Source of the DNA: Lachnospiraceae bacterium
GTDB taxonomy: Bacteria; Bacillota; Clostridia; Lachnospirales; Lachnospiraceae
Direction of reading: 5' to 3'
NCBI GenBank assembly: GCA_003979345.1
Contig: RYVZ01000034.1
Coordinates: forward strand, 1 to 30,797
DNA: 30,797 bases
The notes under the pieces are model-generated. The model ran no database searches, was not told the DNA's origin, and worked only from the letters and a program-made list of their open reading frames with translations. How positions within the stretch are numbered: position 1 is the first letter of the stretch; each line of letters starts with the position of its first letter. A program made the translations under genes and the position numbers. Shown one piece after another: positions 22,855 through 29,967 of this stretch.

Positions 22855-23439
22855 ATGGTTCGGAGTAATAGAAATATGAATCCTAACATACGGAGAATTT
22901 ATATAGTCATGATCATATCTATAATTTATATGGTGGCGGCATGCTTTCTGCCGCTAATATATGGGAAGTCCTTATATTATTTGATTAGGCTCGATATTTT
23001 TTTGGCATATGACGTCTTTTATGAGGATAACTTTACGATGGAAAAGCTTCATATTGTGATGGACGGCATTATCATAGCAGGTTCCGTGTTAAGTCTGATT
23101 TTTGTTGCTATCAGAAAAGTAATAGCGGTTTTAGTATGTAACGTTATAAGTAACATTGTATTTGTACTACGTATTTTTCATAGTAGACTTTGGGGAATAA
23201 GACATGCAGCGAGGCAAATTGAATGGATGATGCTTCTTACGTATTTATATTTCATAGCAGCAGTTGTTGTTTTTGCGGTAGCAATTTACATGATTTCTTT
23301 AAGAAAAAAAGAATTGAAAAACGCGTCTGTGCCAAGAATGGAACAGACAGGAATGCCTGTATGCGAATATTGCAACGCAGTCATAGATATGGATGCAAAG
23401 TATTGCTCCAGATGTGGTATGCCAATAAAGAATATGTAA
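22855..23439 (+). CDS. Four-helix membrane protein with C-terminal zinc ribbon
   Basis: I do not recognise a named family. The 194-residue protein has four likely membrane helices (about 15-36, 67-86, 88-107 and 125-148), then a short basic linker, and a zinc ribbon with Cys170, Cys173, Cys184 and Cys187. Such ribbons occur at one end of many small clostridial membrane proteins of unknown role. Its codon and base use are more AT-rich than in neighbouring genes, which may point to recent acquisition or low expression. It is followed by a bidirectional terminator. An ATG 18 nt further in (MNPNIRR) is a possible alternative start; AGAAAGAAGGA upstream at about 10-20 nt fits 22855. Confidence 0.75.
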   Translation: MVRSNRNMNPNIRRIYIVMIISIIYMVAACFLPLIYGKSLYYLIRLDIFLAYDVFYEDNFTMEKLHIVMDGIIIAGSVLSLIFVAIRKVIAVLVCNVISNIVFVLRIFHSRLWGIRHAARQIEWMMLLTYLYFIAAVVVFAVAIYMISLRKKELKNASVPRMEQTGMPVCEYCNAVIDMDAKYCSRCGMPIKNM

Positions 23440-23499
23440 AGTCATTCAGGTAATTTCTGATTAACTCTGCCAAGCGTTGAAACAAAGATAGTGCAACAT

Positions 23500-23537
23500 A
23501 AAAGGGGCAGTACTGATTTTTGGGTACTGCCCCTTTT
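23500..23537. terminator. Bidirectional terminator between convergent genes
   Basis: A perfect 14-bp stem (AAAAGGGGCAGTAC at 23500-23513 with its complement at 23524-23537) surrounds a 10-nt loop. The A4/T4 ends serve as T-tracts in either direction, ending both the zinc-ribbon gene (plus) and the chemoreceptor gene (minus). Confidence 0.93.
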
Positions 23538-23584
23538 AACATAAAAAACACAAATTGGATATGGTATTTTTCTATTGCGTTGTC

Positions 23585-25288
23585 TCAGTGCTGTTTTAAC
23601 AGCTTGAACTGTCCGACGAGTTCATCCAGCATCGTTGCCTGAGCCGATAATTCTTCACTTGTCGCCGATGCCTCCTCGGCAGTTGCGGCATTGCTTTCCA
23701 CAACGCTTGAAATCTGATTGACGCCGATTTCCGCCTGTCGCATGGCTTCTGTCTGTTCTTCCATCATGACCTTTAAGTCTTTGGAGAAGTTTGCAATCTG
23801 TTTGATACCGCCGACGACCGATTCGATGGAACTTGATGCATGGTCTGCGACGCTGTTTCCAACCGAAACTTCGTGGACAGAAGCCTCAATCAGCTCTCTG
23901 GTATCAACGGCAGCTTTTGCACTCTGATCGGCAAGTTCCCTGATCTGAGCCGCGACGACTGCGAAACCGCGTCCGGCTTCTCCGGCGCGAGCCGCTTCGA
24001 TAGAAGCATTGAGTGACAGGAGATTGGTCTGCGCTGCAATTGACTCAATCTCGGAAATAATATCACCGATTTTGGTGGAAGCTTCATTGATGCGCGCCAT
24101 GGCGGCAAGCATCGTATCCATTTCCTTACGGCTGTTATCGGCTTCGTCTGCATACTCTTGTGCCTTTGTATAGGCTTCATCCGCGCTCTGCGCGCTTTTT
24201 GCCATTGCCTCCGTGATATTGGAAATGGATGCATGCAGTTCGGAAACTGCATGGGCCTGATCGGTAGCACCCTCCGCAAGACTTTGGGATGCGGTTGCCA
24301 GTTCATCCGAACCTGCGGACACCTGATTGGAAGCTTCACCGATGGATAATAATGTCTCAGTCATCTGATCCCTTAAGCCGCGCATGGATGCATACAGTTT
24401 TTGGAAATCTCCGGTATAGCGTTCCGAAGCCTGCGATCTGACCGTATAATCACCGCTTGCCATCTCACCGAGGACCGTACCGATATCGATAATGATGGCG
24501 TCAAGATTATCAGCCATCTCCCTTGCGTCTGCTCCCATATCCTCGACTTCATCGCCGGTTTCAATGACGGGGAACGGGGTGGAGAGATCTCCGCTGGCAA
24601 ATGTTTTGAGACGTTCACCGAGGTCTCCTAACGGAACCGAAATTCTTCTTGCAACCTTTTTGCCGATTTTGGTGGACATATACAGTGCAAATGCGGTCAC
24701 GCAGAGGATCAATGCTGCAAGGATCCACTGAAAGATCATTAGAGTCTGGGCGAGACTTTTTCCTTCGTCGACTTTGACGTTCAGCAGTGCTTCCAGCTTG
24801 TCATAAATGCTGTTATAGGCGGCCGACAACTCGTTCATAGCCAGCTCCTGTGCCTGTGCGCAGAGTTCGCGGTCCGTTGTCGCGCCGAGCTCCATGATCC
24901 TTTGATCAAGTGCCCAGTATGCGTCTAGTTCCGATTTGATTTCGTCATAGGTCTTTCTGCCATCGTCGGATACGATCGTATTTTCGATCTGTCTGAAATA
25001 TTCGGCGAATACGACCATTTTGTCGTCATGCTGCTTTACAACTGCATCAATGGCATCCTGATCGTCGTAACCGATTGCGGCGCGGAGCGAGGAACGGATG
25101 TCAGCAAACTCAAACATTGCCTTGCCGATGTCGCCCTGTGCGAAACCGAAATTTTGTAACGCATAAGAATAACGGTTGGAAATGATGATCAGGGCGATCA
25201 GAGCCAAAAGCGCCGATCCTGCAATGATGGATGATACTTTGAATATAGAAGTTGTTAGTTTCTTTTCAATATTTTCCTTTTTGTTCAT
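23585..25288 (-). CDS. Methyl-accepting chemotaxis protein
   Basis: The 567-residue chemoreceptor has a membrane helix at about 17-38, an extracytoplasmic helical sensor of about 150 residues, a second helix at about 188-210, a HAMP domain, and a cytoplasmic signalling coiled coil with the hairpin-tip segment ESIAAQTNLLSLNASIEAARAGE (contained within a longer conserved stretch) and GRGFAVVA. The sensor resembles four-helix-bundle types in length and helical content; its ligand is unknown. ATG at 25288 (MNKKENIEKK) is preferred, with GGGGAG about 10 nt upstream; an in-frame start 30 nt earlier lacks a ribosome site. It probably works with CheV at 291-1184 and a CheA/CheW system outside the window. 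The probable promoter lies 310 nt upstream. Confidence 0.95.
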   Translation of the reverse strand: MNKKENIEKKLTTSIFKVSSIIAGSALLALIALIIISNRYSYALQNFGFAQGDIGKAMFEFADIRSSLRAAIGYDDQDAIDAVVKQHDDKMVVFAEYFRQIENTIVSDDGRKTYDEIKSELDAYWALDQRIMELGATTDRELCAQAQELAMNELSAAYNSIYDKLEALLNVKVDEGKSLAQTLMIFQWILAALILCVTAFALYMSTKIGKKVARRISVPLGDLGERLKTFASGDLSTPFPVIETGDEVEDMGADAREMADNLDAIIIDIGTVLGEMASGDYTVRSQASERYTGDFQKLYASMRGLRDQMTETLLSIGEASNQVSAGSDELATASQSLAEGATDQAHAVSELHASISNITEAMAKSAQSADEAYTKAQEYADEADNSRKEMDTMLAAMARINEASTKIGDIISEIESIAAQTNLLSLNASIEAARAGEAGRGFAVVAAQIRELADQSAKAAVDTRELIEASVHEVSVGNSVADHASSSIESVVGGIKQIANFSKDLKVMMEEQTEAMRQAEIGVNQISSVVESNAATAEEASATSEELSAQATMLDELVGQFKLLKQH

Positions 25289-25606
25289 TCTGTAAACTCT
25301 CCCCTCTGTTGGTAACAATCTGCGCCGATAAAAGGATCCGGATGTTCCGACAGCGGATTCTGCTATGAGATGAACAGGCTAAAAATATCGTGTTGGGGTA
25401 TTGAGAGATTACATTTCAAAAGATAGAAATCGCGCTCGCGACAGAAGATACGGCAGTGCTTTGAGTGGAGGATTTATTGAATTTGAAAAATAAAGATTCA
25501 CATACGGCCGGACGATAATCGATTATGTAAAATAATAGCAGTCAGCCTGGATAACCATTCTATCAAAAGCAGCTACAGTTGTTCCCGTTGATTTGTTACA
25601 TCAATT

Positions 25607-25634
25607 ATTATACTGCACGCTGTCATTGTGTCAA
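25607..25634 (-). promoter_or_regulatory. Consensus sigmaA promoter for the chemoreceptor gene
   Basis: On the minus strand TTGACA (25629-25634) and TATAAT (25607-25612), both perfect, are separated by 16 bp. The start would be near 25600, giving an untranslated leader of about 310 nt before the mcp start. A perfect 12-bp palindrome ATAATCGATTAT lies within that leader at 25515-25526. I could not match the leader to a known riboswitch. Confidence 0.75.
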
Positions 25635-25708
25635 GGTTTTACGATGATATTTGGTTCAGCCCGCTCGATTTTGGTAATTTTGCACAAATTCTAAATGGGC
25701 AGGAAGGA

Positions 25709-25738
25709 TTGCATAAGGTATCGTGTGTCAGTTATAAT
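25709..25738 (+). promoter_or_regulatory. Probable sigmaA promoter for the MATE gene
   Basis: TTGCAT (25709-25714) and TATAAT (25733-25738) are separated by 18 bp. The transcript would start near 25745, just before the palindromic element, so that element would form most of a leader of about 185 nt. Confidence 0.65.
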
Positions 25739-25756
25739 GAGCATATGTTTTGTTAG

Positions 25757-25880
25757 GGAAACGCTGATTAAAGCGTTTCCGCGCCGGATTTGCGCTGCGA
25801 AGCAGCATAAACCGCTGCAAATCCGTGCGCATCCGCCAAAGGCTCTAAGGAAACACTGATTTAATCAGTGTTTCCTTAGA
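25757..25880 (+). repeat. Palindrome-rich MITE/REP-like intergenic element in the MATE leader
   Basis: Three hairpins follow each other: GGAAACGCT/AGCGTTTCC (25757-25765 with 25772-25780); a cruciform of GCGC-GGATTTGC paired with GCAAATCC-GCGC (25781-25793 with 25817-25830) that encloses GCTGC-GAA-GCAGC (25794-25806); and a 37-nt perfect palindrome with 18-bp arms and 1-nt centre (25844-25880). The first and last hairpins share GGAAAC-A/G-CTGATT, so the ends look like related terminal repeats. No ORF or T-tract is present, so it is not a simple terminator. It looks like a non-autonomous repetitive element; copy number elsewhere cannot be seen here. Confidence 0.7.
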
Positions 25881-25930
25881 TCATGGAGTTCGCGCAACGA
25901 TCATTTCGTGACAAGTGAGGGTAATGGAAC

Positions 25931-27307
25931 ATGAATCAATCGGACGGTACAGTACAAAAAAAGAATTTCAGCGGGACAAGGGATATGACGAAGGGAAACC
26001 CCTATGCAATGATGACCGGATTTGCCCTGCCGATTCTACTCAGTCAGATCTTTCAGCAGCTATATAACACGGCAGATGCTTTTATTGTGGGAAAATGCCT
26101 GGGAACAAACGCGTTGGCGGCGGTGACGTCTTCCGGCACTTTGATTTTTCTCCTGACGAGCTTTTTTATGGGAACGGCGATGGGAGCGGGCGTGGTGATC
26201 TCACGCTATTTCGGAGCAGGAAAAGAAGACGAGGTTTCTCGTGCCATACATACGATGATGGCATTCGGAATCGTCAGCGGGATCGTGCTTACCGTGGTGG
26301 GTGTTGCCTTTACGCCGACGTTTCTTGTATGGATGCAGACAGATCCGGAAGTGATGCCGGAGGCGGTTGCCTATTTTCGGTATTACTTTTTAGGCTCTTT
26401 GGCATTGGTCATGTATAATATCTGCCGGAGTATCATCAACGCGCTCGGGGACAGCCGGAGACCGCTGTATTACCTGATTTTCTCATCATTGCTGAACATT
26501 GCGCTGGACTTACTGTTTCTTGCCGTATTCCGCTGGGGTGTCTGGTCCGCCGCAGCCGCAACCGTGTTATCCCAGATGGCAAGCGTGGTGCTGTGCATGA
26601 TCTATCTGCTGCGCAAGGGGAATCTGTTTACCGTGGAATGGCGTAAAATCCGCTTTCACCGTGACATGCTTTCAGAGATTGTCCGCTACGGGCTGCCATC
26701 CGGCGTACAGAATTCCGTGATCGCTTTCGCGAATGTCATCGTGCAGTCACAGATCAATTCGTTCGGAAAGCTGGCGATGGCGGCTTATGGCACACATGCA
26801 AAGATCGAAGGGTTTGCATTTCTGCCCATCACCAGTTTTAATATGGCGAGTACCATGTTTATCAGTCAGAATCTTGGCGCAAGGCAGTATGACCGTGCAA
26901 AAAAAGGATCCAGGTTCAGCATTTTTGCCGCAGTGCTCTTGGCAGAGGTGATCGGAATCGGTTACTTTGCTTTTGCACCGCAGATGATCGGTATCTTTGA
27001 CCAGACACCGGGTGTGATTGCTTATGGGGTGCAGCAGGCGCGCACGGTTGCGCTGTTTTACTGCCTGCTGGCATTTTCACATTCGATAGCGGCTGTCTGC
27101 CGCGGTGCCGGTAAGGCATTTGTGCCGATGTGTGTGATGCTGTCGGTATGGTGTGTGATCAGAATTATCTATATTATAATGGTGATGCGGCTGACTGGCG
27201 AAATTGGATATATTTATTGGGCGTATCCGATCACGTGGGCGATCAGCTCTGTGATCTATCTGGTCTATTATCTAAGATCCGACTGGATCCACGGATTTGA
27301 TCAGTGA
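25931..27307 (+). CDS. MATE family efflux transporter
   Basis: This 458-residue membrane protein fits the MATE family of Na+- or H+-driven drug and metabolite exporters. It has about 12 hydrophobic segments and the family markers PILLSQIFQQLYNTADAFIVG-type start, an acidic Asp in that first helix (NTADAF), and in the second half PSGVQNSV and AYGTHAKIEGFAF, the latter reflecting internal duplication. The N-terminal 20 residues are a short polar leader, with no signal peptide. The ribosome site is weak (GAGGG about 10 nt upstream of the ATG). The gene stands alone, with a structured leader derived from the palindromic element. Substrate unknown. Confidence 0.93.
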   Translation: MNQSDGTVQKKNFSGTRDMTKGNPYAMMTGFALPILLSQIFQQLYNTADAFIVGKCLGTNALAAVTSSGTLIFLLTSFFMGTAMGAGVVISRYFGAGKEDEVSRAIHTMMAFGIVSGIVLTVVGVAFTPTFLVWMQTDPEVMPEAVAYFRYYFLGSLALVMYNICRSIINALGDSRRPLYYLIFSSLLNIALDLLFLAVFRWGVWSAAAATVLSQMASVVLCMIYLLRKGNLFTVEWRKIRFHRDMLSEIVRYGLPSGVQNSVIAFANVIVQSQINSFGKLAMAAYGTHAKIEGFAFLPITSFNMASTMFISQNLGARQYDRAKKGSRFSIFAAVLLAEVIGIGYFAFAPQMIGIFDQTPGVIAYGVQQARTVALFYCLLAFSHSIAAVCRGAGKAFVPMCVMLSVWCVIRIIYIIMVMRLTGEIGYIYWAYPITWAISSVIYLVYYLRSDWIHGFDQ

Positions 27308-27497
27308 GAGATGTGCAGCGCCGCGTGATCAAAAAAGATTCGCTATATTGGGATCACGTTGTACATGGATAACGTTTCTATAATGATAGATGCAGTATAA
27401 ATGGAAACAATATAAATGGATGTAGTACGTGAGATCGTCATGAGGTGCATAATCTTAACTGTAAGCATCACATATATTGACGCAGGAGGGTATGCAC

Positions 27498-27581
27498 ATG
27501 AATGATTACAGCAAAATTCGTATCAAAGCGCGGGGATACCGGGCAAGGAAAAAGGCGCAAGCCGTCGCAACCGCACAGTAA
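27498..27581 (+). CDS. Small basic ORF (27 residues) at the left edge of the mobilisation module
   Basis: ATG 27498 follows AGGAGGG (27484-27490) at 7 nt and encodes a 27-residue peptide beginning MNDYSKIRIKARGYRARKK, rich in Arg and Lys. An overlapping frame from ATG 27502 stays open to 27660 for 52 residues (MITAKFVSKRGDTGQ...), so the true frame is uncertain. A terminator hairpin follows 19 nt after the 27-residue ORF and lies inside the longer one, which favours the shorter. It may be a leader peptide or the remnant of a gene cut by the insertion. No function is assigned. Confidence 0.4.
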   Translation: MNDYSKIRIKARGYRARKKAQAVATAQ

Positions 27582-27600
27582 AACCAAACAGCCAAAAGCT

Positions 27601-27635
27601 AAAAGGGATTTTCCAATTACGGGAAATCCCTTTTT
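27601..27635 (+). terminator. Terminator or attenuator between the small ORF and tnpW
   Basis: A 14-bp stem (27601-27614 with 27621-27634, one wobble, 6-nt loop AATTAC) ends in five T. It lies 19 nt after the 27-residue ORF and about 60 nt before tnpW, the arrangement of a leader-peptide attenuator, although simple termination at the element edge is equally possible. Confidence 0.8.
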
Positions 27636-27698
27636 CCATGCCTGCACAGCAGACATTTGACTGCATAGCAGGCATTGCCCACAGAAAGGAGCGACCCA

Positions 27699-27866
27699 TT
27701 GACAGAAAAGAACAAAACCCCCATCCCGCCCCGAAAGCCGGACGGTATCATCACGACCCACAGGAACGGGCAGACCATTGTTGCGGAGGTGTTTTTTAAC
27801 CACAGCGGCACAGAAACATTCCGCGACAAGCTGCTGAAAATGATACTTGCCGATAAGCAGGAATAA
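27699..27866 (+). CDS. tnpW: Transposon-encoded TnpW-family protein
   Basis: The 55-residue protein (TEKNKTPIPPRKPDGIITT, then FFNHSGTETFRDKLLKMI) matches the small TnpW-type proteins of clostridial transposons related to Tn4451 and Tn1549. Their role is not settled. The start is a TTG at 27699 with AAAGGAG 7 nt upstream, and the family's proline-rich start agrees. A longer in-frame start at 27675 would precede the ribosome site. It lies 78 nt upstream of the DUF3847 gene in the same direction. Confidence 0.8.
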   Translation: MTEKNKTPIPPRKPDGIITTHRNGQTIVAEVFFNHSGTETFRDKLLKMILADKQE

Positions 27867-27944
27867 AACGGGCAACCGATTGTCTGTAAAAATCCATTCC
27901 TATCCTATCCATTCCACACAAAAAACGAAAGGAGCGATTGACCC

Positions 27945-28331
27945 GTGGCAAAGACCAAAGCAGAAAAAATCACGAGCATTGAGGAAGAAATCCGACAGCT
28001 TGAAAACAGGCGCAGACAGCTTGTGCAGGAGCAAAAGGCGCAGGAGCGCAAAGACAGGACAAAACGCCTATGCCGCCGCATGGGGCTTTTTGAAAGCCTT
28101 GTCCCCGACACGATACCGCTGACAGAGGAACAATTCAAGACATTCCTTGAAAAGACCGTAGCTGCCGACCACGCCCGCCGCATACTGGACGAATTGACCG
28201 CCCGGAACGCCCCCATAGCCCTCGCACAGGGCGCGGAAACGGCGGCACAGGGTAACACGCCGCCCGCCGCCAGAACCGCCCATACAGCCCGCGAGGGCGG
28301 CGCAGGCGGTTTGGGCGGCTTGCAAGGGTAA
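27945..28331 (+). CDS. DUF3847 domain protein
   Basis: The 128-residue protein has a coiled-coil N-terminus (about residues 8-40, with EEEIRQLENRRRQLVQEQK-type heptads) followed by RKDRTKRLCRRMGLFES and LTEEQFKTFLEK, the marks of DUF3847, a family found next to relaxases in Firmicute mobile elements. Position beside oriT and a relaxase and the basic helix suggest a relaxosome accessory protein analogous to MobC, which is inference. The start is GTG 27945 with GGAG 10 nt upstream. The C-terminal 30 residues are Ala/Gly-rich and low in complexity. Confidence 0.8.
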   Translation: MAKTKAEKITSIEEEIRQLENRRRQLVQEQKAQERKDRTKRLCRRMGLFESLVPDTIPLTEEQFKTFLEKTVAADHARRILDELTARNAPIALAQGAETAAQGNTPPAARTAHTAREGGAGGLGGLQG

Positions 28332-28347
28332 CGGGCTTATGCCCCTA

Positions 28348-28438
28348 CCCTTGCTTAAAAGCAAGGGCGCATTTATATACCACATAAATGTGGTATGTGC
28401 GGTCTTGCAGACAGCGTTTTGTGCCTGCCGGCACAAAA
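28348..28438 (-). promoter_or_regulatory. Probable origin of transfer (oriT), RSF1010/R1162 type
   Basis: On the minus strand a perfect 9-bp inverted repeat ATACCACAT/ATGTGGTAT (28377-28396, 2-nt loop) is followed one base later by TAAATGCG-CCCT. RSF1010/R1162-type origins have an inverted repeat followed by TAAGTGCG-CCCT, cut between G and C. By analogy nicking would fall between 28367 and 28368 on the minus strand. Two further perfect 9-bp hairpins flank it: CCCTTGCTT/AAGCAAGGG (28348-28367), ending at the predicted nick, and TTTTGTGCC/GGCACAAAA (28417-28438). The relaxase gene starts 40 nt to the right, and would enter the recipient last. Confidence 0.7.
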
Positions 28439-28477
28439 GGAAACGGCGGGAGTTACCCGCAGAAAGGAGCGCGGCGC

Positions 28478-29884
28478 GTGGCAATCTACCATTGCAGTAT
28501 CAAAGTCATATCCCGCGGCAAGGGCAAATCCGCTGTTGCCGCCGCCGCTTACCGGGCGGGAGAAAAAATCACAAATGAGTTTGACGGAATGACCCACGAC
28601 TACACCCACAAAGGCGGTGTCGTCCATACCGAGATTTTACTCCCCGACCATGCTCCCGCCGCTTTTTCAGACAGGGCGGTTTTGTGGAACGAGGTTGAGA
28701 AAGTCGAGAAAGCGAAAAACGCCCAGCTTGCGCGGGAGATTGAAATTTCCTTACCCCGCGAACTGACGAGGGAGCAAAGCATTTCCCTTGTCCGCGGGTA
28801 TGTGAAACGGCATTTTGTGGCGGCGGGAATGTGCGCCGATGTATGCCTACACGACACAGGCGGCGGCAACCCCCACGCCCATATCATGCTGACAATGCGC
28901 CCTTTTGCCGAGGGCGGCGAGTGGGGAGCGAAACAGAAAAAGGAGTACATTCTTGACAGGGACGGGAATAAAATCTATGACCCGAAAAAGCGGCAGTACA
29001 AATGCAAATCCATTCCCGCTACCGACTGGAACGAGCAGACCAAAGCGGAGGAATGGAGGGCGGCATGGGCGCAGCTTTGCAATCAAGCGTTAGAACAGAA
29101 CGGACACGCGGAGCGTATCGACCACCGCAGTTATGAGCGGCAGGGAATAGACCAGATACCCACCATCCATTTAGGCGTTGCCGCTTCCGCTATGGAGAAG
29201 CGCGGCATCCGCACCGGGTGCGACGACCTTAACCGCGAAATCGAAGTGACTAACCAGAAGTTGCGGCAGTTAAAGGCGCGTATCTCCAAACTGCAAGACT
29301 GGTTGAAAGAGGAACAGGAGAACACCGGGCCGCCCACCCTTGCCGGCTACATTCAAGGCATTTTGTCACGCAAGGCACAGGCAGGAAAACAGGGATATTC
29401 GCAATCGCTGTATAACCTCAAGGACGCGGCGAAAATGCTGAATTTCCTGCAAACCAATAACATCATGGATATGGCGGGGCTTGATGAAAAATTCAAGTCC
29501 ATGACAGGGGAACAACTGGACATTCAAGGGAAACTGAAACCCGTTGAACGGCGGCTTGCCACTCTGAAAAAGCACTTAGAGCAAGCCGACATTTATTTCA
29601 AGTACAAGGGAAAGAAGCCGCTGACCGAAGCCGAGCAAATCCTATTCACAACGGCGAAAGATTATCTTAAAGGCGTGATGAACGGCAAGACCACAATCCC
29701 GACAAGGACATGGAAAGAAGAATACACCAAGCTGACCGCCGAGAGGAAAACGCTTAATCAGCGGTATCTTGCATTGAAAGAGGAAGTGAAAGAAGCCGAG
29801 AAAATCAGAAAGAGCGTTTACAGTATCTTGCGGCAGGAACAGCGGGAACAACAGCCCCACAGAAAGCAGGATATGGAGCGATAA
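28478..29884 (+). CDS. MobA/MobL-family relaxase (MobQ type)
   Basis: The relaxase nicks oriT and pilots the strand during conjugative mobilisation. From GTG 28478 the protein has 468 residues. It starts MAIYHCSIKVISRG, and the probable catalytic tyrosine is Tyr25 (AAAYRAGEK), the same number as in RSF1010 MobA. The metal-binding histidines are His125, His133 and His135 (HDTGGGNPHAHIM). The relaxase domain spans about 1-240, and the rest is helical, with a coiled coil and no primase domain visible. AAAGGAG lies 8 nt before the GTG; an in-frame ATG at 28388 would overlap the oriT hairpin and is rejected. The gene appears intact. It follows the probable oriT by 40 nt. Confidence 0.92.
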   Translation: MAIYHCSIKVISRGKGKSAVAAAAYRAGEKITNEFDGMTHDYTHKGGVVHTEILLPDHAPAAFSDRAVLWNEVEKVEKAKNAQLAREIEISLPRELTREQSISLVRGYVKRHFVAAGMCADVCLHDTGGGNPHAHIMLTMRPFAEGGEWGAKQKKEYILDRDGNKIYDPKKRQYKCKSIPATDWNEQTKAEEWRAAWAQLCNQALEQNGHAERIDHRSYERQGIDQIPTIHLGVAASAMEKRGIRTGCDDLNREIEVTNQKLRQLKARISKLQDWLKEEQENTGPPTLAGYIQGILSRKAQAGKQGYSQSLYNLKDAAKMLNFLQTNNIMDMAGLDEKFKSMTGEQLDIQGKLKPVERRLATLKKHLEQADIYFKYKGKKPLTEAEQILFTTAKDYLKGVMNGKTTIPTRTWKEEYTKLTAERKTLNQRYLALKEEVKEAEKIRKSVYSILRQEQREQQPHRKQDMER

Positions 29885-29891
29885 CGGACAA

Positions 29892-29919
29892 GGCGGCGGA
29901 TAATCACCGCCGCCCTATT
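29892..29919 (+). terminator. Terminator of the relaxase operon
   Basis: A perfect 8-bp GC-only stem GGCGGCGG/CCGCCGCC (29892-29899 with 29907-29914, 7-nt loop ATAATCA) starts 7 nt after the relaxase stop and is followed by CTATTTT. Confidence 0.85.
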
Positions 29920-29967
29920 TTGGACTTTCATTTACCAGTTTTTTTGAGGAACCTATACACAGCGGAA

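Larger units (their letters stand above)
27498..29919 (+). mobile_element. Mobilisation module of an integrated element (tnpW, DUF3847, oriT, MobQ relaxase)
   Basis: Gene content changes abruptly here from core functions to mobile-element families, and the DNA becomes visibly richer in GC. The module holds tnpW, a DUF3847 gene, a probable oriT and a MobA/MobL relaxase, all on the plus strand and each with a very similar AAAGGAG ribosome site. No integrase, transposase or replication gene is within the window, and no flanking repeats could be identified, so the true ends are unknown; the limits given are those of recognisable content. It may be a remnant or one end of an integrative mobilisable element that continues to the right. 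Confidence 0.65.

Noticed and set aside
27325..27357. Inverted repeat CGTGATC/GATCACG after the MATE gene as terminator
   Set aside because: The loop is over 20 nt and no T-tract follows. The 27308-27497 gap otherwise shows only AT-rich sequence with a short repeated TATAAATGGA.
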